Virus record (IMG/VR): IMGVR_UViG_3300038301_000548
Span: 124,001 to 188,000 of that record
Direction: 5' to 3' (one strand)
Length of the DNA: 64,000 nt
Source of the DNA: a virus
Positions 10,852 through 19,519 of the stretch are shown piece after piece. The position numbers and the translations under genes are program-made. The notes under the pieces were generated by a model that saw only the letters and a program-made list of their open reading frames with translations, searched no databases and was not told the origin of the DNA. Position 1 is the first letter of the stretch. Each line of letters begins with the position of its first letter.

Positions 10852-11162
10852 CAGGAGACCTCCCCTTCCGGTGGCTGAATCTCTTGATTAATAAGATCGA
10901 ATATTTCTTGTTTATCCTCTTCTGTTATATTTTGGGAAACGGCAGAATCTTTTTGCACTAGTGCTGCTAGCTTGACTAACTGCTCATTTGATCTCTGAAG
11001 CGTTTCTAGATATTTAGCTGCAACCAGGCCGACTTCGCGGTGGCGATCGTCACTAGATTGCATATATTTCATAAGATTCATCAACAGAGTCTTAGTGGCG
11101 GCGCGGTCCTCAGTTATATTGCTCTTGGCCTGTTCTATAAAATTTTCTACTTTTTTAGACAT
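10851..11162 (-). CDS. Small helical protein next to late sigma gene
   Basis: 103 residues, almost entirely predicted helix, acidic C-terminus (QEIQPPEGEVS). It carries a charged segment (EDRAATKTLLMNLMKYMQSSDDRHREVG) of a kind seen in conserved T4-like phage hypothetical proteins. It lies between the gp55-like gene and structural genes. An accessory role in late transcription (as for T4 gp33) is conceivable from position but no sequence motif supports it. Confidence 0.75.
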   Translation of the reverse strand: MSKKVENFIEQAKSNITEDRAATKTLLMNLMKYMQSSDDRHREVGLVAAKYLETLQRSNEQLVKLAALVQKDSAVSQNITEEDKQEIFDLINQEIQPPEGEVS

Positions 11163-11190
11163 AATATAATTATATTTTAATAAAAAATAT

Positions 11191-11913
11191 TCACTCTTTA
11201 TCCCACTTGGTTTTAAAATTCCTGTATCTTTCTCTTAATTTATTTAAGTTATTTACAACTTGCTTTGTATTCAAGCCCGTAAGTTCTCTTAAATACAGGT
11301 ATACTGCTTTCTTGTTGAATATTTCGATATCGTCAATATTATGCAAGAGAACCTTTACTGCATCTAAAACTATTTTTTCATTCTTCTTAAGGTTTCCGTT
11401 ATCCCATCTATCCAAATTGTTTAATAAAGTATTCCAAAACTCCACTTCAATTCTTTGAGACAAGTACGAGTCAGTGCCATCTGTTGTGCCTAGTATATCT
11501 GGGCCTCCATTGTGGACCAAATTTTCAAAAGATACTTCTTTTTTTAATTTTTTAGAATTTGCTTTTACTTTGTGTATAAACCAATTTTTTGTTACCACTG
11601 AAAAGTAGGAGAAGGCCTTTGATCCCCTGTTCGGGTTGTACTTATTTAGTATGGTAGTTAGCCATACTTTACAGTCTTCCCTGAGTGAATCTATATTCGG
11701 AAGGATATTAAACTTATAAGTAAATACTATTTTATCAACCATTTCACTAAAGGCGGGTTGAATCAATGTCACATAGAGTCTTGTTCTTTCTACATTGCAG
11801 GTTATCTTGCAATATTCTACGATGGCGTTTTCGTGTGTTTTCGTAAAATAATTATTTTTTGTTCTTTTGCGACGCTTTCGCTTAAACATTACCGGCTTCT
11901 TGTCGGGGTCCAT
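11191..11913 (-). CDS. gp55-like sigma factor for late transcription
   Basis: 240 residues, very basic N-terminus (KRKRRKRTKNN), then helical segments including SKAFSYFSVVTKNWFIHKVK, the region where T4-type gp55 proteins and sigma region 2 show conserved aromatic and basic residues for -10 recognition and opening. Length is within the usual range for phage late sigma factors (about 185-240). In T4, gp55 with the sliding clamp and gp33 directs host RNA polymerase to TATAAATA promoters. Here the recurring upstream element is ACTATTTA (see finding). The family call is from motif memory, not a search. Confidence 0.7.
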   Translation of the reverse strand: MDPDKKPVMFKRKRRKRTKNNYFTKTHENAIVEYCKITCNVERTRLYVTLIQPAFSEMVDKIVFTYKFNILPNIDSLREDCKVWLTTILNKYNPNRGSKAFSYFSVVTKNWFIHKVKANSKKLKKEVSFENLVHNGGPDILGTTDGTDSYLSQRIEVEFWNTLLNNLDRWDNGNLKKNEKIVLDAVKVLLHNIDDIEIFNKKAVYLYLRELTGLNTKQVVNNLNKLRERYRNFKTKWDKE

Positions 11914-12222
11914 CTAAATATCTCCGCCTTCAGATTCATTAATGTTTGATTCTACTGGATCTTCCTCCAATACTATATAATCTAAGGTATTGATCTTGTC
12001 TACAATTTCGCGGCCATGGGTAATTAAGTTCCCCAATGTGGGGTCACCGTAGAACATCTCCATTTCATGCACGCCATTTACATGAGAAACGTATTGTGAA
12101 ATAATATCAGCAGTAGCTCTGAAGTCTTCTTCGTTTGTTCTTGTTATCTTAATTAACCATCGGGTATACAAAAGAAAAGTTATGTTAAATATGAGGCTTA
12201 GTGATAGAATTATTTCTAGCAT
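11914..12222 (-). CDS. Small N-terminally anchored membrane protein
   Basis: 102 residues. One transmembrane helix at residues 2-20 (EIILSLSLIFNITFLLYT) is followed by a soluble acidic helical domain with YGDPTLGNLITHGREIV. Proteins with this plan occur next to late-transcription genes in T4-like marine phages. The start overlaps the stop of the upstream FmdB-like gene by one base (TAATG), indicating translational coupling. Function unknown; orientation probably N-out, C-in. Confidence 0.8.
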   Translation of the reverse strand: MLEIILSLSLIFNITFLLYTRWLIKITRTNEEDFRATADIISQYVSHVNGVHEMEMFYGDPTLGNLITHGREIVDKINTLDYIVLEEDPVESNINESEGGDI

Positions 12223-12476
12223 TATTGTTTTAGCTCCTTTTTGGCTTCTTCTTTTTGGTCCTTAAGGTCTTTCTTTGCGTCTTCTATGAAAGAATCGACA
12301 ACTGATCCTGTTTTGCGAGCTGTATCTTTCTCTTCTTTCTTTAATCGGAATTCCGGTATTTTTCTCAAGAAACCTAGCCGATGACATTTAATGCAAACTT
12401 CCTGTACAAAAAACATACCATGAGATACCTCAAAGTCTTGGTTGCATGCATCGCAAATATATGCGTATCGTGGCAT
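12222..12476 (-). CDS. FmdB-type zinc-ribbon protein
   Basis: 84 residues. The N-terminal MPRYAYICDAC with Cys8, Cys11, Cys28 and Cys31 forms the two CxxC knuckles of the FmdB/CxxC putative regulatory family. The C-terminal half is a highly charged coiled-coil-like tail (KDLKDQKEEAKKELKQ). FmdB-type ribbons are common in large phages, where their role is unknown but probably nucleic-acid or protein binding. Overlaps the downstream membrane-protein gene by one base. Confidence 0.8.
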   Translation of the reverse strand: MPRYAYICDACNQDFEVSHGMFFVQEVCIKCHRLGFLRKIPEFRLKKEEKDTARKTGSVVDSFIEDAKKDLKDQKEEAKKELKQ

Positions 12477-12479
12477 TGT

Positions 12480-12815
12480 TTAATCAGACCCTGTGGTGTT
12501 CTTTACTTCGTCTTGTGGTGGATCTTTTGTTTCTTTCAGTTTGAAGGTGGGAGGGTTCTTAACGGACAGTTGCTCGTTAGAATCGAGACTGAATTCGAAA
12601 GACTCTAAAGTTGGAACAATGTCTGTCTGTTCTAATAGTGATTTCTGAAGGGCCATCATCAGGGCGCCCATTGCTTGGTTCGATAATTTCATCATTAACT
12701 CCTTAGTAATATTTTCTTTTATTTTTATGGCCATTTCTCTTTTTGCGCTATGGCTATAAAAGTTTGTATTTTTTGGAAACTTATCTAGTATTTCTAATAT
12801 AAGATTATATAACAC
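12480..12815 (-). CDS. Uncharacterised 111-aa protein
   Basis: Helical N-terminal two-thirds with a Met/Lys-rich segment (MKLSNQAMGALMMALQKSLLEQ) and a polar, probably disordered C-terminus. The start lies 11 bp inside the end of the upstream glycosyltransferase gene, so it is coupled to the glycan operon, while it runs on into the FmdB/sigma cluster. No family recognised. Confidence 0.7.
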   Translation of the reverse strand: MLYNLILEILDKFPKNTNFYSHSAKREMAIKIKENITKELMMKLSNQAMGALMMALQKSLLEQTDIVPTLESFEFSLDSNEQLSVKNPPTFKLKETKDPPQDEVKNTTGSD

Positions 12816-13638
12816 TTTCTAATACTTTTTCATATATAAATTCTGGTGGTGGGTGCCAACCGTATTTATCTAGAAACTCTACCTTAGTATTCAGTGGGTT
12901 CCAGGTGTTTTCATACCTATATTGTGACATTTCTCTAGAGCCCCAAACTAAATGAGAACACTCGCATAGGCTGGCTAAATGCATCGGACCAGAAGAAGGT
13001 CCGATGGCGATGCGGGCATCCGAAAGTAACTGGCATGTTTCTTTCAGCGAACAACCCCTAAAATCAGTGGTGCCAGGTAGAGCAAGCGACTCTGTGGTCG
13101 AGCCCACACAAGCAATACTAAAGTCATTTTCCAGTAGCCCAATTAAGGTTTTCCAATTTGCCAAGCTCCAGTTGTCCTGCTCTCTCAGGTTTCTATTCCT
13201 AGCATGAACAATGATGTCGTGCCTTTTACCCTTCCCCATTTCTGCTTTATAAGAAATGTACTCCGGAGTTACCTGAAATGGACCTACCTCTACGTTGTCG
13301 TTCCAATTCGTGTATGGTGGGGTGCCGATTCGGCGAGGGGGAAGCCAAGAGAACTTATTCTTTCTTTTTCCTAAAATTGTGAAAAGAAGTTGTCGGTCCA
13401 AAAACAGACCCTGTTTAAAGAAGGAGTCAGAAAGACCTGTGTCTGGTGGGTCATAGGCTATTATCTCTTCAGCGAAATCCTCGTATAATTGTTCCGATCC
13501 TGGTTTGCAAATTATTACTATTTTCAGGTTGTGTTGTTTCTTTATCGCTCTTAGGTAGCCCTGCCAAGCAAACAACTCCCATCCGAATTCGCCAACCCAT
13601 GGGCCTGCGACGATTGTCTTACCCATATAATCTGTCAT
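12805..13638 (-). CDS. GT9-like (heptosyltransferase-type) glycosyltransferase
   Basis: 277 residues. The C-terminal half has the ADP-heptose:LPS heptosyltransferase (GT9) pattern IAIGPSSGPMHLASLCEC, where the conserved S/D-x-GPMHLA loop binds the nucleotide sugar. The N-terminal Rossmann half starts VAGPWVGEFGWELFAWQGYLRA. GT9 enzymes are normally about 320-350 aa, so this is slightly short. It is the last glycosyltransferase of the operon and overlaps its upstream neighbour by 20 bp. Substrate is inferred only; the operon also contains heptose-activating genes. Confidence 0.8.
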   Translation of the reverse strand: MTDYMGKTIVAGPWVGEFGWELFAWQGYLRAIKKQHNLKIVIICKPGSEQLYEDFAEEIIAYDPPDTGLSDSFFKQGLFLDRQLLFTILGKRKNKFSWLPPRRIGTPPYTNWNDNVEVGPFQVTPEYISYKAEMGKGKRHDIIVHARNRNLREQDNWSLANWKTLIGLLENDFSIACVGSTTESLALPGTTDFRGCSLKETCQLLSDARIAIGPSSGPMHLASLCECSHLVWGSREMSQYRYENTWNPLNTKVEFLDKYGWHPPPEFIYEKVLESVI

Positions 13639-14491
13639 AGTGTCCTACCAGTTTCTCTGCCCAGTGCTTCCTATTATATTTTTGCACTGTTTGGTTTCCT
13701 TTTTTCGCTATTTCTTCGCGAAGAGAATCATTTTCTAGAAAAAACTTAATCTTTTCGTTTAAATCTTGCGCATCGCGGTATATGACAAGGTCTTTTTGAT
13801 CTTCGAACATTTCATCTCTGCCTAGCCAATCGTTGGTAAGCAAGAAACCACCTGCGGCAAGAACCTTATATATACGATCGGAGGCGCCGCGGTCTGTACA
13901 AAAATTTAAATTAATCTTTGTTTTTGAGACACTTTCGGAATGTTGGGCGCCGAACGCGTTATTGATGACTACCAGTGGACTTTCTATTGATTCAATCCAT
14001 GTTTTCCTAGTTCCATAGACGTTACCGATAAACGATATATCATATTGTTTGTCAATCTGCTTCGGGTATTCGACCATTTCATCATACCCCTCACAAACGT
14101 GAAAAGATCTCTTATTTATGCCAAGTGCTTGGGATAAGACATTTTTCTTGTCACAGCAGAAAAAATCGACCAGAGAAGTTTTCTCTCTCATTTCGTCGTC
14201 ATAAGAGATCAGTGGGTCCATAAACCAAAGGCAGGTCTTTGAGTACTTTCTTGATTCCGCAAAAACATCGTATGAGACTTGGTTACATTTGCTGAATAAA
14301 ATTAAATCAAATTTACGTTCTTGAATTACCTCAAGCAGGTCGCGATCGCGGGCGCGTTGTCCGATTCTCGATGCCTTAATTCTATAATTATACCCCACAA
14401 CATGCTGGCCTAGGCGCTTCAAGCTTGCAATCTGGGAATTGTTTGTGGATTTTCCTATGTTGTCAAACACCCCTACAAAAAGAATTTTCAT
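13619..14491 (-). CDS. CgeB-like glycosyltransferase
   Basis: 290 residues. Two Rossmann-like halves; the C-terminal half (KTKINLNFCTDRGASDRIYKVLAAGGFLLTND) matches the CgeB/glycosyltransferase-family-1 variant in which the variable aromatic residues precede a R-x-[YF]-x-xLAAGG loop. CgeB-type enzymes transfer sugars in spore coats and surface polysaccharides. Overlaps the next gene by 20 bp; 7 bp gap to the RmlB-like gene upstream. Acceptor and donor unknown. Confidence 0.8.
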   Translation of the reverse strand: MKILFVGVFDNIGKSTNNSQIASLKRLGQHVVGYNYRIKASRIGQRARDRDLLEVIQERKFDLILFSKCNQVSYDVFAESRKYSKTCLWFMDPLISYDDEMREKTSLVDFFCCDKKNVLSQALGINKRSFHVCEGYDEMVEYPKQIDKQYDISFIGNVYGTRKTWIESIESPLVVINNAFGAQHSESVSKTKINLNFCTDRGASDRIYKVLAAGGFLLTNDWLGRDEMFEDQKDLVIYRDAQDLNEKIKFFLENDSLREEIAKKGNQTVQKYNRKHWAEKLVGHYDRLYG

Positions 14492-14498
14492 TTTTTAA

Positions 14499-15455
14499 TC
14501 ACCACCTAAAGTTCTTTTTATAAAACTTTACTATTTTTTGAATTTCTTGGTCGAAATCTCTCTCGGGCTTCCATCCTAAGTCGCGTATTTTCTTATCATC
14601 TAGTGCATATCTTACATCTTGGCCCTGGCGAACATGCTTCAGGTCGACATGATTCTGCCAACCTTTATCACTCAATATACCAAAAAAAGATTTATAAATT
14701 TTCTTAAAAGTTTCTTTGTTTTTTTGTTCAAAGCCCCCGGAAATATTGTAAATTTCATTAGTTTTGCCAGATTTTATAATTTTAATAATAGCGGATGCGG
14801 TATCATCAGCGTGTAGCCAATTTCTTATTGGTTCCCCTTTGTTGTGAAGTCTCAGTTTTTTATTACGAAGGAGATTCTTGACGGTTACTGGTATCAGCTT
14901 TTCTGGATATTGACCTTTCCCGTAGTTATTAGTTGGTCTAACTATAACATATTTAACTTGATAAGTTCTAGCCCAGGCCAAGACCAACATGTCGGCTGCA
15001 GCCTTCGAGGCAGAGTATGGATTTGAGGGGTTCAGTATGGTGTCTTCTTTGTGGTGGCCTTCTTTTATATCCCCATATACCTCGTCAGTACTGAAATGTA
15101 AAAGAATTGGAGGGTCAACTACGTTTTTTGGCTTCTTCTTTATAAGGTCTAATAAGTTTTTCACGCCTACCACGTTAGATTGTATGAAGTTATCACTGTT
15201 TACAATACTGTTCCCAACATGTGATTCGGCCGCTGTATTGATTACATAATCACAATCGGGGAGAAAATCTAAGTCTGCAATATCTTTTTTTATAAATTTA
15301 AAATTCTCATTTTTTTCAAACTTTGACAAAAATGGTAAATTTGCCGCATAAGTCAAACTGTCAATACCGTAAACTTTCCAGCCTAAATCTAGGCACCTTT
15401 TGGTTATATGTGAGCCTATTAATCCCAGGCAACCGGTTACAGTAACTAAAAACAT
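14499..15455 (-). CDS. NDP-sugar 4,6-dehydratase (RmlB-like)
   Basis: 318 residues, extended short-chain dehydrogenase. NAD-binding TGCLGLIGS at 7-15 (a Gly-x-x-Gly-x-x-Gly with unusual Leu/Leu), the catalytic T123-D124-E125 of dTDP-glucose dehydratases within STDEVYGD, and the Tyr147/Lys151 pair in YSASK. RmlB converts dTDP-glucose to the 4-keto-6-deoxy sugar, the branch point to deoxy and amino sugars. No RmlA/C/D is in the window, so it must use host precursors or make another 6-deoxysugar. Confidence 0.88.
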   Translation of the reverse strand: MFLVTVTGCLGLIGSHITKRCLDLGWKVYGIDSLTYAANLPFLSKFEKNENFKFIKKDIADLDFLPDCDYVINTAAESHVGNSIVNSDNFIQSNVVGVKNLLDLIKKKPKNVVDPPILLHFSTDEVYGDIKEGHHKEDTILNPSNPYSASKAAADMLVLAWARTYQVKYVIVRPTNNYGKGQYPEKLIPVTVKNLLRNKKLRLHNKGEPIRNWLHADDTASAIIKIIKSGKTNEIYNISGGFEQKNKETFKKIYKSFFGILSDKGWQNHVDLKHVRQGQDVRYALDDKKIRDLGWKPERDFDQEIQKIVKFYKKNFRW

Positions 15456-16147
15456 TAGCTGTATACCTTTTTATAATCTGATTGCAGTTGGTGCAGTTTC
15501 GAGCCTATTCCCGACTCAAACACACCTCTGCCTGCATAATGTATGATGTGGGAATCGAACCTGTCTGGCATGCCGAACCATGGTTCGTTGAACATTGCCA
15601 TGTGGTTGTATTTATATGATAGTTGGCATACTTTAAATTTGTTCTTTTTTATGAGGTACCCCATGTGAGCGTCGTCATAGCCCCAGCCAACCCAATAATA
15701 GTTGTCAATCTTTCTATATATATCCCTGTGTTGCTTTGATGTTAAGAAGGTTCCAGTATTGATGTAACCTTCTCTCCAACCAATGTCGCCGTATTTTTGT
15801 TGCACTTGGTTGATAACGTCTTTTCTTACAGGCTCCCTAGAGCCAACATCTTCATAGATGCTACCTATACTATCTTCCGGAACCTCTTCGAATAAATTCG
15901 GACAAGATGGCAATAAAAGCATATCAGTGTCAAGGTGAAGAATTCTATCATATTTTTCATGCAATTCGTAGTGCTTCATTATCCGATAATGCCAACGGCC
16001 GTCGCCATCATGACAATCAGTGGTATGATCCAATACCATAAAATCGGCGCTGACTTTCGAGGCATAGTTTTTAAAAATGGGGTGAGTTATGTCACTAAAT
16101 GCTGCTACCCCTTCATCTGCTCGGGTAGTAATCAAAAGCTTACTCAT
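15455..16147 (-). CDS. DxD glycosyltransferase (GT8-like)
   Basis: 230 residues from the ATG at 16147, chosen because AAGGAG lies 7 nt upstream; an in-frame TTG 6 nt earlier is less likely. Fold pattern of metal-dependent GT-A enzymes, with LDTDMLLLP carrying the DxD motif and a later YINTGTFL and H-containing C-terminal segment as in GT8/glycogenin-like proteins. Overlaps the sulfotransferase gene upstream. Donor and acceptor unknown. Confidence 0.8.
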   Translation of the reverse strand: MSKLLITTRADEGVAAFSDITHPIFKNYASKVSADFMVLDHTTDCHDGDGRWHYRIMKHYELHEKYDRILHLDTDMLLLPSCPNLFEEVPEDSIGSIYEDVGSREPVRKDVINQVQQKYGDIGWREGYINTGTFLTSKQHRDIYRKIDNYYWVGWGYDDAHMGYLIKKNKFKVCQLSYKYNHMAMFNEPWFGMPDRFDSHIIHYAGRGVFESGIGSKLHQLQSDYKKVYS

Positions 16148-16826
16148 AGCCAAACTCCTTAAGATACTTTTCTAGGTCGACAAATAAACTATCTAGATCC
16201 ATATCATGTTCCCTAAAAAAGCCGTCATATATATCTTCCCTGCGGCGGTAAAGGCCCACTTGTGTTGTATCTAGTTTTTTATATCTCTTTGCCTTATGTG
16301 ACACCCTGTATCTGCTTGTAAAATCTCTCATACTTTCCTCAAATGGTATACCTATAAAGTTGCAGATATCTCCTATCGTTTGGTCGAAGTGCTGTATGAC
16401 GTCCTCCATTTTCACTACCTTGAGTCGCGATGGGAATGTCTTCTTTATATGGAGGTAAATCTTGTGCATCCACTCGATATCCTCCAGGCAACCATCATAT
16501 GTTGCATCGTCGGCACATTCTTTTGGGCCGGAATCGTTGCCTGGTTGGCCTCTATATATTTTCGATAAGGCACAGTCTCTAAGGTCCCTTATAGTCCACA
16601 GGATTTTTAAATCTAGATCCGCGGTCAATAGTCTTGTGACCATTTCCATATTATCAATATAAACCGTGTCGCACTTGCTGAGATATTTCTTATACAGTGG
16701 GTCCGGCGACCTGAAGACTGTTTTGTCCTCTGCAGGGTTTGTGGCTACCAAAATTTTCGAGCCTCTTAGGATTTCTAGCAGCATGTTTGTGCCTGTTCTC
16801 CCGCAACTTAATATCAACACCTTCAC
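16140..16826 (-). CDS. PAPS-dependent sulfotransferase
   Basis: 228 residues with a GTG start at 16826 and a GGAGG 8 nt upstream. The N-terminal LSCGRTGTNMLLEIL is the 5'-phosphosulfate-binding loop, and TIRDLRDCALSKIYR is the 3'-phosphate-binding helix of the sulfotransferase superfamily. It would transfer sulfate from PAPS to a hydroxyl, probably on the glycan made by this operon. Sulfated surface glycans are unusual for phage products. Substrate is inferred. Confidence 0.82.
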   Translation of the reverse strand: MKVLILSCGRTGTNMLLEILRGSKILVATNPAEDKTVFRSPDPLYKKYLSKCDTVYIDNMEMVTRLLTADLDLKILWTIRDLRDCALSKIYRGQPGNDSGPKECADDATYDGCLEDIEWMHKIYLHIKKTFPSRLKVVKMEDVIQHFDQTIGDICNFIGIPFEESMRDFTSRYRVSHKAKRYKKLDTTQVGLYRRREDIYDGFFREHDMDLDSLFVDLEKYLKEFGYE

Positions 16827-16830
16827 TATC

Positions 16831-17475
16831 TTACCTCCAAGCGTATATTTCTTTTCCAGGGTATTGTTCTACTGAAAATCCTAAATTTCGAAGCGTTTTT
16901 TTAACTTCTTGGTTTTTTTCGTCGTCATGCTCTTCGAATGATATTTGTTTTATTTGTTTTGCTGTCGACACTGTTAGGTTCTCAAGGACTTCATATTCGG
17001 CCCCTTCTATGTCCATTTTTAGAAAGTCTATGCTGCCTAGCGGCGCGAATCGGTCGATAATTTCTTGTATTGTTGTTGTTCCAACTTCATATTCATTGAT
17101 CAGGACGTCATCAGAAACCTTGTCCCTGTGGTTTCCATAAATATTATTCCATTGGTGGTATCTATTCGTTCCGTCTGATTTTAACTCTCCCACAAACTCA
17201 GTCATTATAACTTTTTCTTTGTTTTTTGGTGTTTGGCCAACTAATGCAAGATTTAATAATTTAAAATTACTAAACCCTTTCGAATCAATTACTTCGCAAT
17301 TTCGCAGTGATGGTTCGATTCCAACAACTTGCGTACTCTCCAAGCCGGCTATAGATCTCAGCCTTTGCACAAAGAGGCCCACATTGCAGCCAGCGTCAAT
17401 GATGACACTATCTTTATTTAAGCGAGATATGTCGCAAATATGGTTCAGGCCTTCGCCGAAATTAATTTTTTTCAC
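16831..17475 (-). CDS. FkbM-family methyltransferase
   Basis: 214 residues from a GTG start at 17475 with GGAGAG just upstream (an in-frame TTG 12 nt earlier is possible). SAM-binding DAGCNVGLFVQRLRSI, then IDFLKMDIEGAEYEVLENL, the diagnostic FkbM signature. FkbM enzymes O-methylate sugars or polyketides; in glycan operons they usually cap or decorate a sugar. Overlaps the upstream methyltransferase by 14 bp and ends 4 bp before the sulfotransferase start. Confidence 0.85.
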   Translation of the reverse strand: MKKINFGEGLNHICDISRLNKDSVIIDAGCNVGLFVQRLRSIAGLESTQVVGIEPSLRNCEVIDSKGFSNFKLLNLALVGQTPKNKEKVIMTEFVGELKSDGTNRYHQWNNIYGNHRDKVSDDVLINEYEVGTTTIQEIIDRFAPLGSIDFLKMDIEGAEYEVLENLTVSTAKQIKQISFEEHDDEKNQEVKKTLRNLGFSVEQYPGKEIYAWR

Positions 17476-17965
17476 TTTTCTCTCCAAAAATCATAAAAGA
17501 ATTATTTAAATCAACACCTGATTTGAATATCTTTCTGTAGCCTAAATTTAACATGAAATCTTTGATGATTTCAGGTGTAAAAATATTTTTATGTTTCTTG
17601 TTGTTCCATGGTCGCCAATATTTTTGACTATAATCTGGTAAGTATAAGAATAATACTCCTCCAGGTTTTAGCATTTTGTGCCAATATTCCATTACCTCAA
17701 TCCAATCTTTTATGTGCTCCAGGCAGTGACTAGAAAAAATATAATCTACATTCTTCATCGGTAAATTTTCGGCATGCCAATCATCTGGAAAATCTTTGTC
17801 TATAGGTATCGACCCAGAGAGGGCCCAATCCTTATTCTTGCAGCCAATATCATACCCTATACCAGCGCAGACCATAGACGCATACGCCGCGGCGAATCTG
17901 CTAGCATGCCCGGATGCTTGAAACGCAGGGTATTGTTGATCCTCAAACTTAATTGTCTTTATCAT
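17462..17965 (-). CDS. Class I SAM methyltransferase
   Basis: 167 residues. SAM fold with a GIGYDIGCKNKD motif I-like glycine loop, D-x-IPIDKD acidic strand, and HCLEHIKDWIEVMEYWHKML, KPGGVLFLYLPD of the UbiE/Methyltransf_11 type. Somewhat short (usual 200-250) but the core strands are present. Placed between a GT9-like enzyme and FkbM, so a sugar or lipid-linked intermediate is the likely substrate. Overlaps its upstream neighbour by 4 bp. Confidence 0.82.
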   Translation of the reverse strand: MIKTIKFEDQQYPAFQASGHASRFAAAYASMVCAGIGYDIGCKNKDWALSGSIPIDKDFPDDWHAENLPMKNVDYIFSSHCLEHIKDWIEVMEYWHKMLKPGGVLFLYLPDYSQKYWRPWNNKKHKNIFTPEIIKDFMLNLGYRKIFKSGVDLNNSFMIFGEKSEKN

Positions 17966-18891
17966 TTATTTACTTTTGCTAATATTTTCTGCTCAACTAC
18001 CGGAATCAATTCCTTGCGATTGCAGCCTTGAAAATTTGTATTTTTGACAAAAATGGTCTCTGCATTATCGTTGACTGGGTTGAGGCATAGAAGATTTGTG
18101 CTGTGGTTAGGAAGGTAGTTGGTTACTAGGTGGATGGCCGGATGTGAGTAGGCGCCCATTACCCACATAGGACCAGTGTCTACTCCAAGTGTTACATTGG
18201 TAGCTAGGCATGCCTTTACTTGATCAAAAAAATTTAAATAAGTCATATTATTATAGCCTTCCTTATTTGATAGCACTGGGTCATCACTTTTTCCAAAATG
18301 AAAAACGTTAATTCCTGACTCGACAAGGAGAGAAATAAGACTAGACCACCAAGAGTTTTCAGGATTTCTCCCGGGGCCGGCGCCTTGGCCGAAGGGCCAT
18401 ATACCGACACTGTTTTCAAAAATTGATAAATCGCTATTTCTAGTTTTCGTATAGGTGTGGGCGGTGGGGTCGTCTAAGCCAACGTCGAACCATTTTTTCA
18501 ACTTTGGTTTCTTTTCACTACTAGACAGTGTTGAGTTTAAGTCTCCTATATCTATGCCCGCTACGAAGGCGGTCTCCTCTATAAAGGAAACTTTATTGTA
18601 CCAATAGCTATCCGAATGTGACCAGTCTTCAAACCTTGTTGTAATATCACAACTGGATCTGATTTTCTTATCTTCTTCCCCCATATCGTTCCAGTGGTCA
18701 GTGATTTTTATCCTATCTATAAGAGGATGGTTCAAGAATAAAGGCGCGGTGAAGGCACACTTTTTTTGTATGACCCAATACTTATAGCTCCCGGGGTATT
18801 TCTTCTCATAATATGTTAACAGAGGTAATCCAGCGATTAAATCTCCAATAAGGCCATAGCTCATTCCCCATATTTTGACTTGCTTGGTCAC
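17962..18891 (-). CDS. GT9-like heptosyltransferase
   Basis: 309 residues with the complete two-domain GT9 plan: N-terminal GLIGDLIAGLPLLTYYEKKYP (the G-D-x-x-x-x-P helix) and C-terminal VTLGVDTGPMWVMGAYSHPAIHL, the D-[ST]-GPMH-like donor-binding loop, though His is replaced by Trp here. GT9 enzymes move heptose from ADP-heptose onto LPS core or onto proteins. The presence of an HldE kinase and nucleotidyltransferase in the same operon fits. Second of two GT9-like genes in the window. Confidence 0.82.
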   Translation of the reverse strand: MTKQVKIWGMSYGLIGDLIAGLPLLTYYEKKYPGSYKYWVIQKKCAFTAPLFLNHPLIDRIKITDHWNDMGEEDKKIRSSCDITTRFEDWSHSDSYWYNKVSFIEETAFVAGIDIGDLNSTLSSSEKKPKLKKWFDVGLDDPTAHTYTKTRNSDLSIFENSVGIWPFGQGAGPGRNPENSWWSSLISLLVESGINVFHFGKSDDPVLSNKEGYNNMTYLNFFDQVKACLATNVTLGVDTGPMWVMGAYSHPAIHLVTNYLPNHSTNLLCLNPVNDNAETIFVKNTNFQGCNRKELIPVVEQKILAKVNK

Positions 18892-18898
18892 CTGTCGT

Positions 18899-19516
18899 TT
18901 ATCCTTGGACCGTTGAGGTGCCTGAAAATAATGGGAATTCTCTCAAGTCTCTATATTCTGGATATTCTGGAAGGTCTTTATTGTGATCAGGATAATTTTG
19001 CATCAACATTAGGCCGCGAGCGGCTTGCTCAGGGGTCATATATGCGTTCCACCCATTTATATCTATTTCGTCCTGGTGATACATGACTTCTGAACGGCCC
19101 TCATATCTTGATTTTTTTAGATATTTGGCTGCAGCGGGGTCGTCTGTTAGGATCATTCCACCTTTACCAATTTTTAAATGTTTCTTTATGTGAAAAGATA
19201 GACACATAAAAGTGCCTGGTATATACATGCCTGAAGTGAACCTCTTTGCAGCATCCCATATTGGATACGGCTCTAGTTGGTAAATACCCTTCCAGTGATA
19301 ATCTCTAAATTTTACTTTACCCCCTGCATTCATAATCGACTGCGGGACGGATAAATATGTCTTTGCTGGAATAGTTACTTCTTGCACCTTCAGATACTCA
19401 CAACACAACAACAATGCGTCAGTGCAGTTGTCTGTCGATATTGCATATTTAGAGCCACAATAGTCTGCCACTGTCTCTTCGAACATTTTTACTATTTTGT
19501 ATGGGTTATGTCTCAC
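18899..19516 (-). CDS. DegT/DnrJ/EryC1-type aminotransferase, short
   Basis: 205 residues against about 370 for the family. The PLP-binding half is present: FEETVADYCGSKYAISTDNCTDALLL at the N-terminus, the Asp of PIWDAA, and SFHIKKHLKIGKGG carrying the Schiff-base Lys (about residue 112). The C-terminal small domain is missing. DegT enzymes aminate 3- or 4-ketosugars such as the product of the RmlB-like gene in this operon. It may be a minimal version or a decaying one; no frameshift remnant is seen in the 3 bp before the cupin gene or in the downstream gene. Confidence 0.72.
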   Translation of the reverse strand: MRHNPYKIVKMFEETVADYCGSKYAISTDNCTDALLLCCEYLKVQEVTIPAKTYLSVPQSIMNAGGKVKFRDYHWKGIYQLEPYPIWDAAKRFTSGMYIPGTFMCLSFHIKKHLKIGKGGMILTDDPAAAKYLKKSRYEGRSEVMYHQDEIDINGWNAYMTPEQAARGLMLMQNYPDHNKDLPEYPEYRDLREFPLFSGTSTVQG

Positions 19517-19519
19517 TTT

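Noticed and set aside
13004-13207. Plus-strand ORFs opposite the glycan operon (for example 13004-13207, 21449-21835)
   Set aside because: Antisense to well-supported overlapping genes with clear domains.
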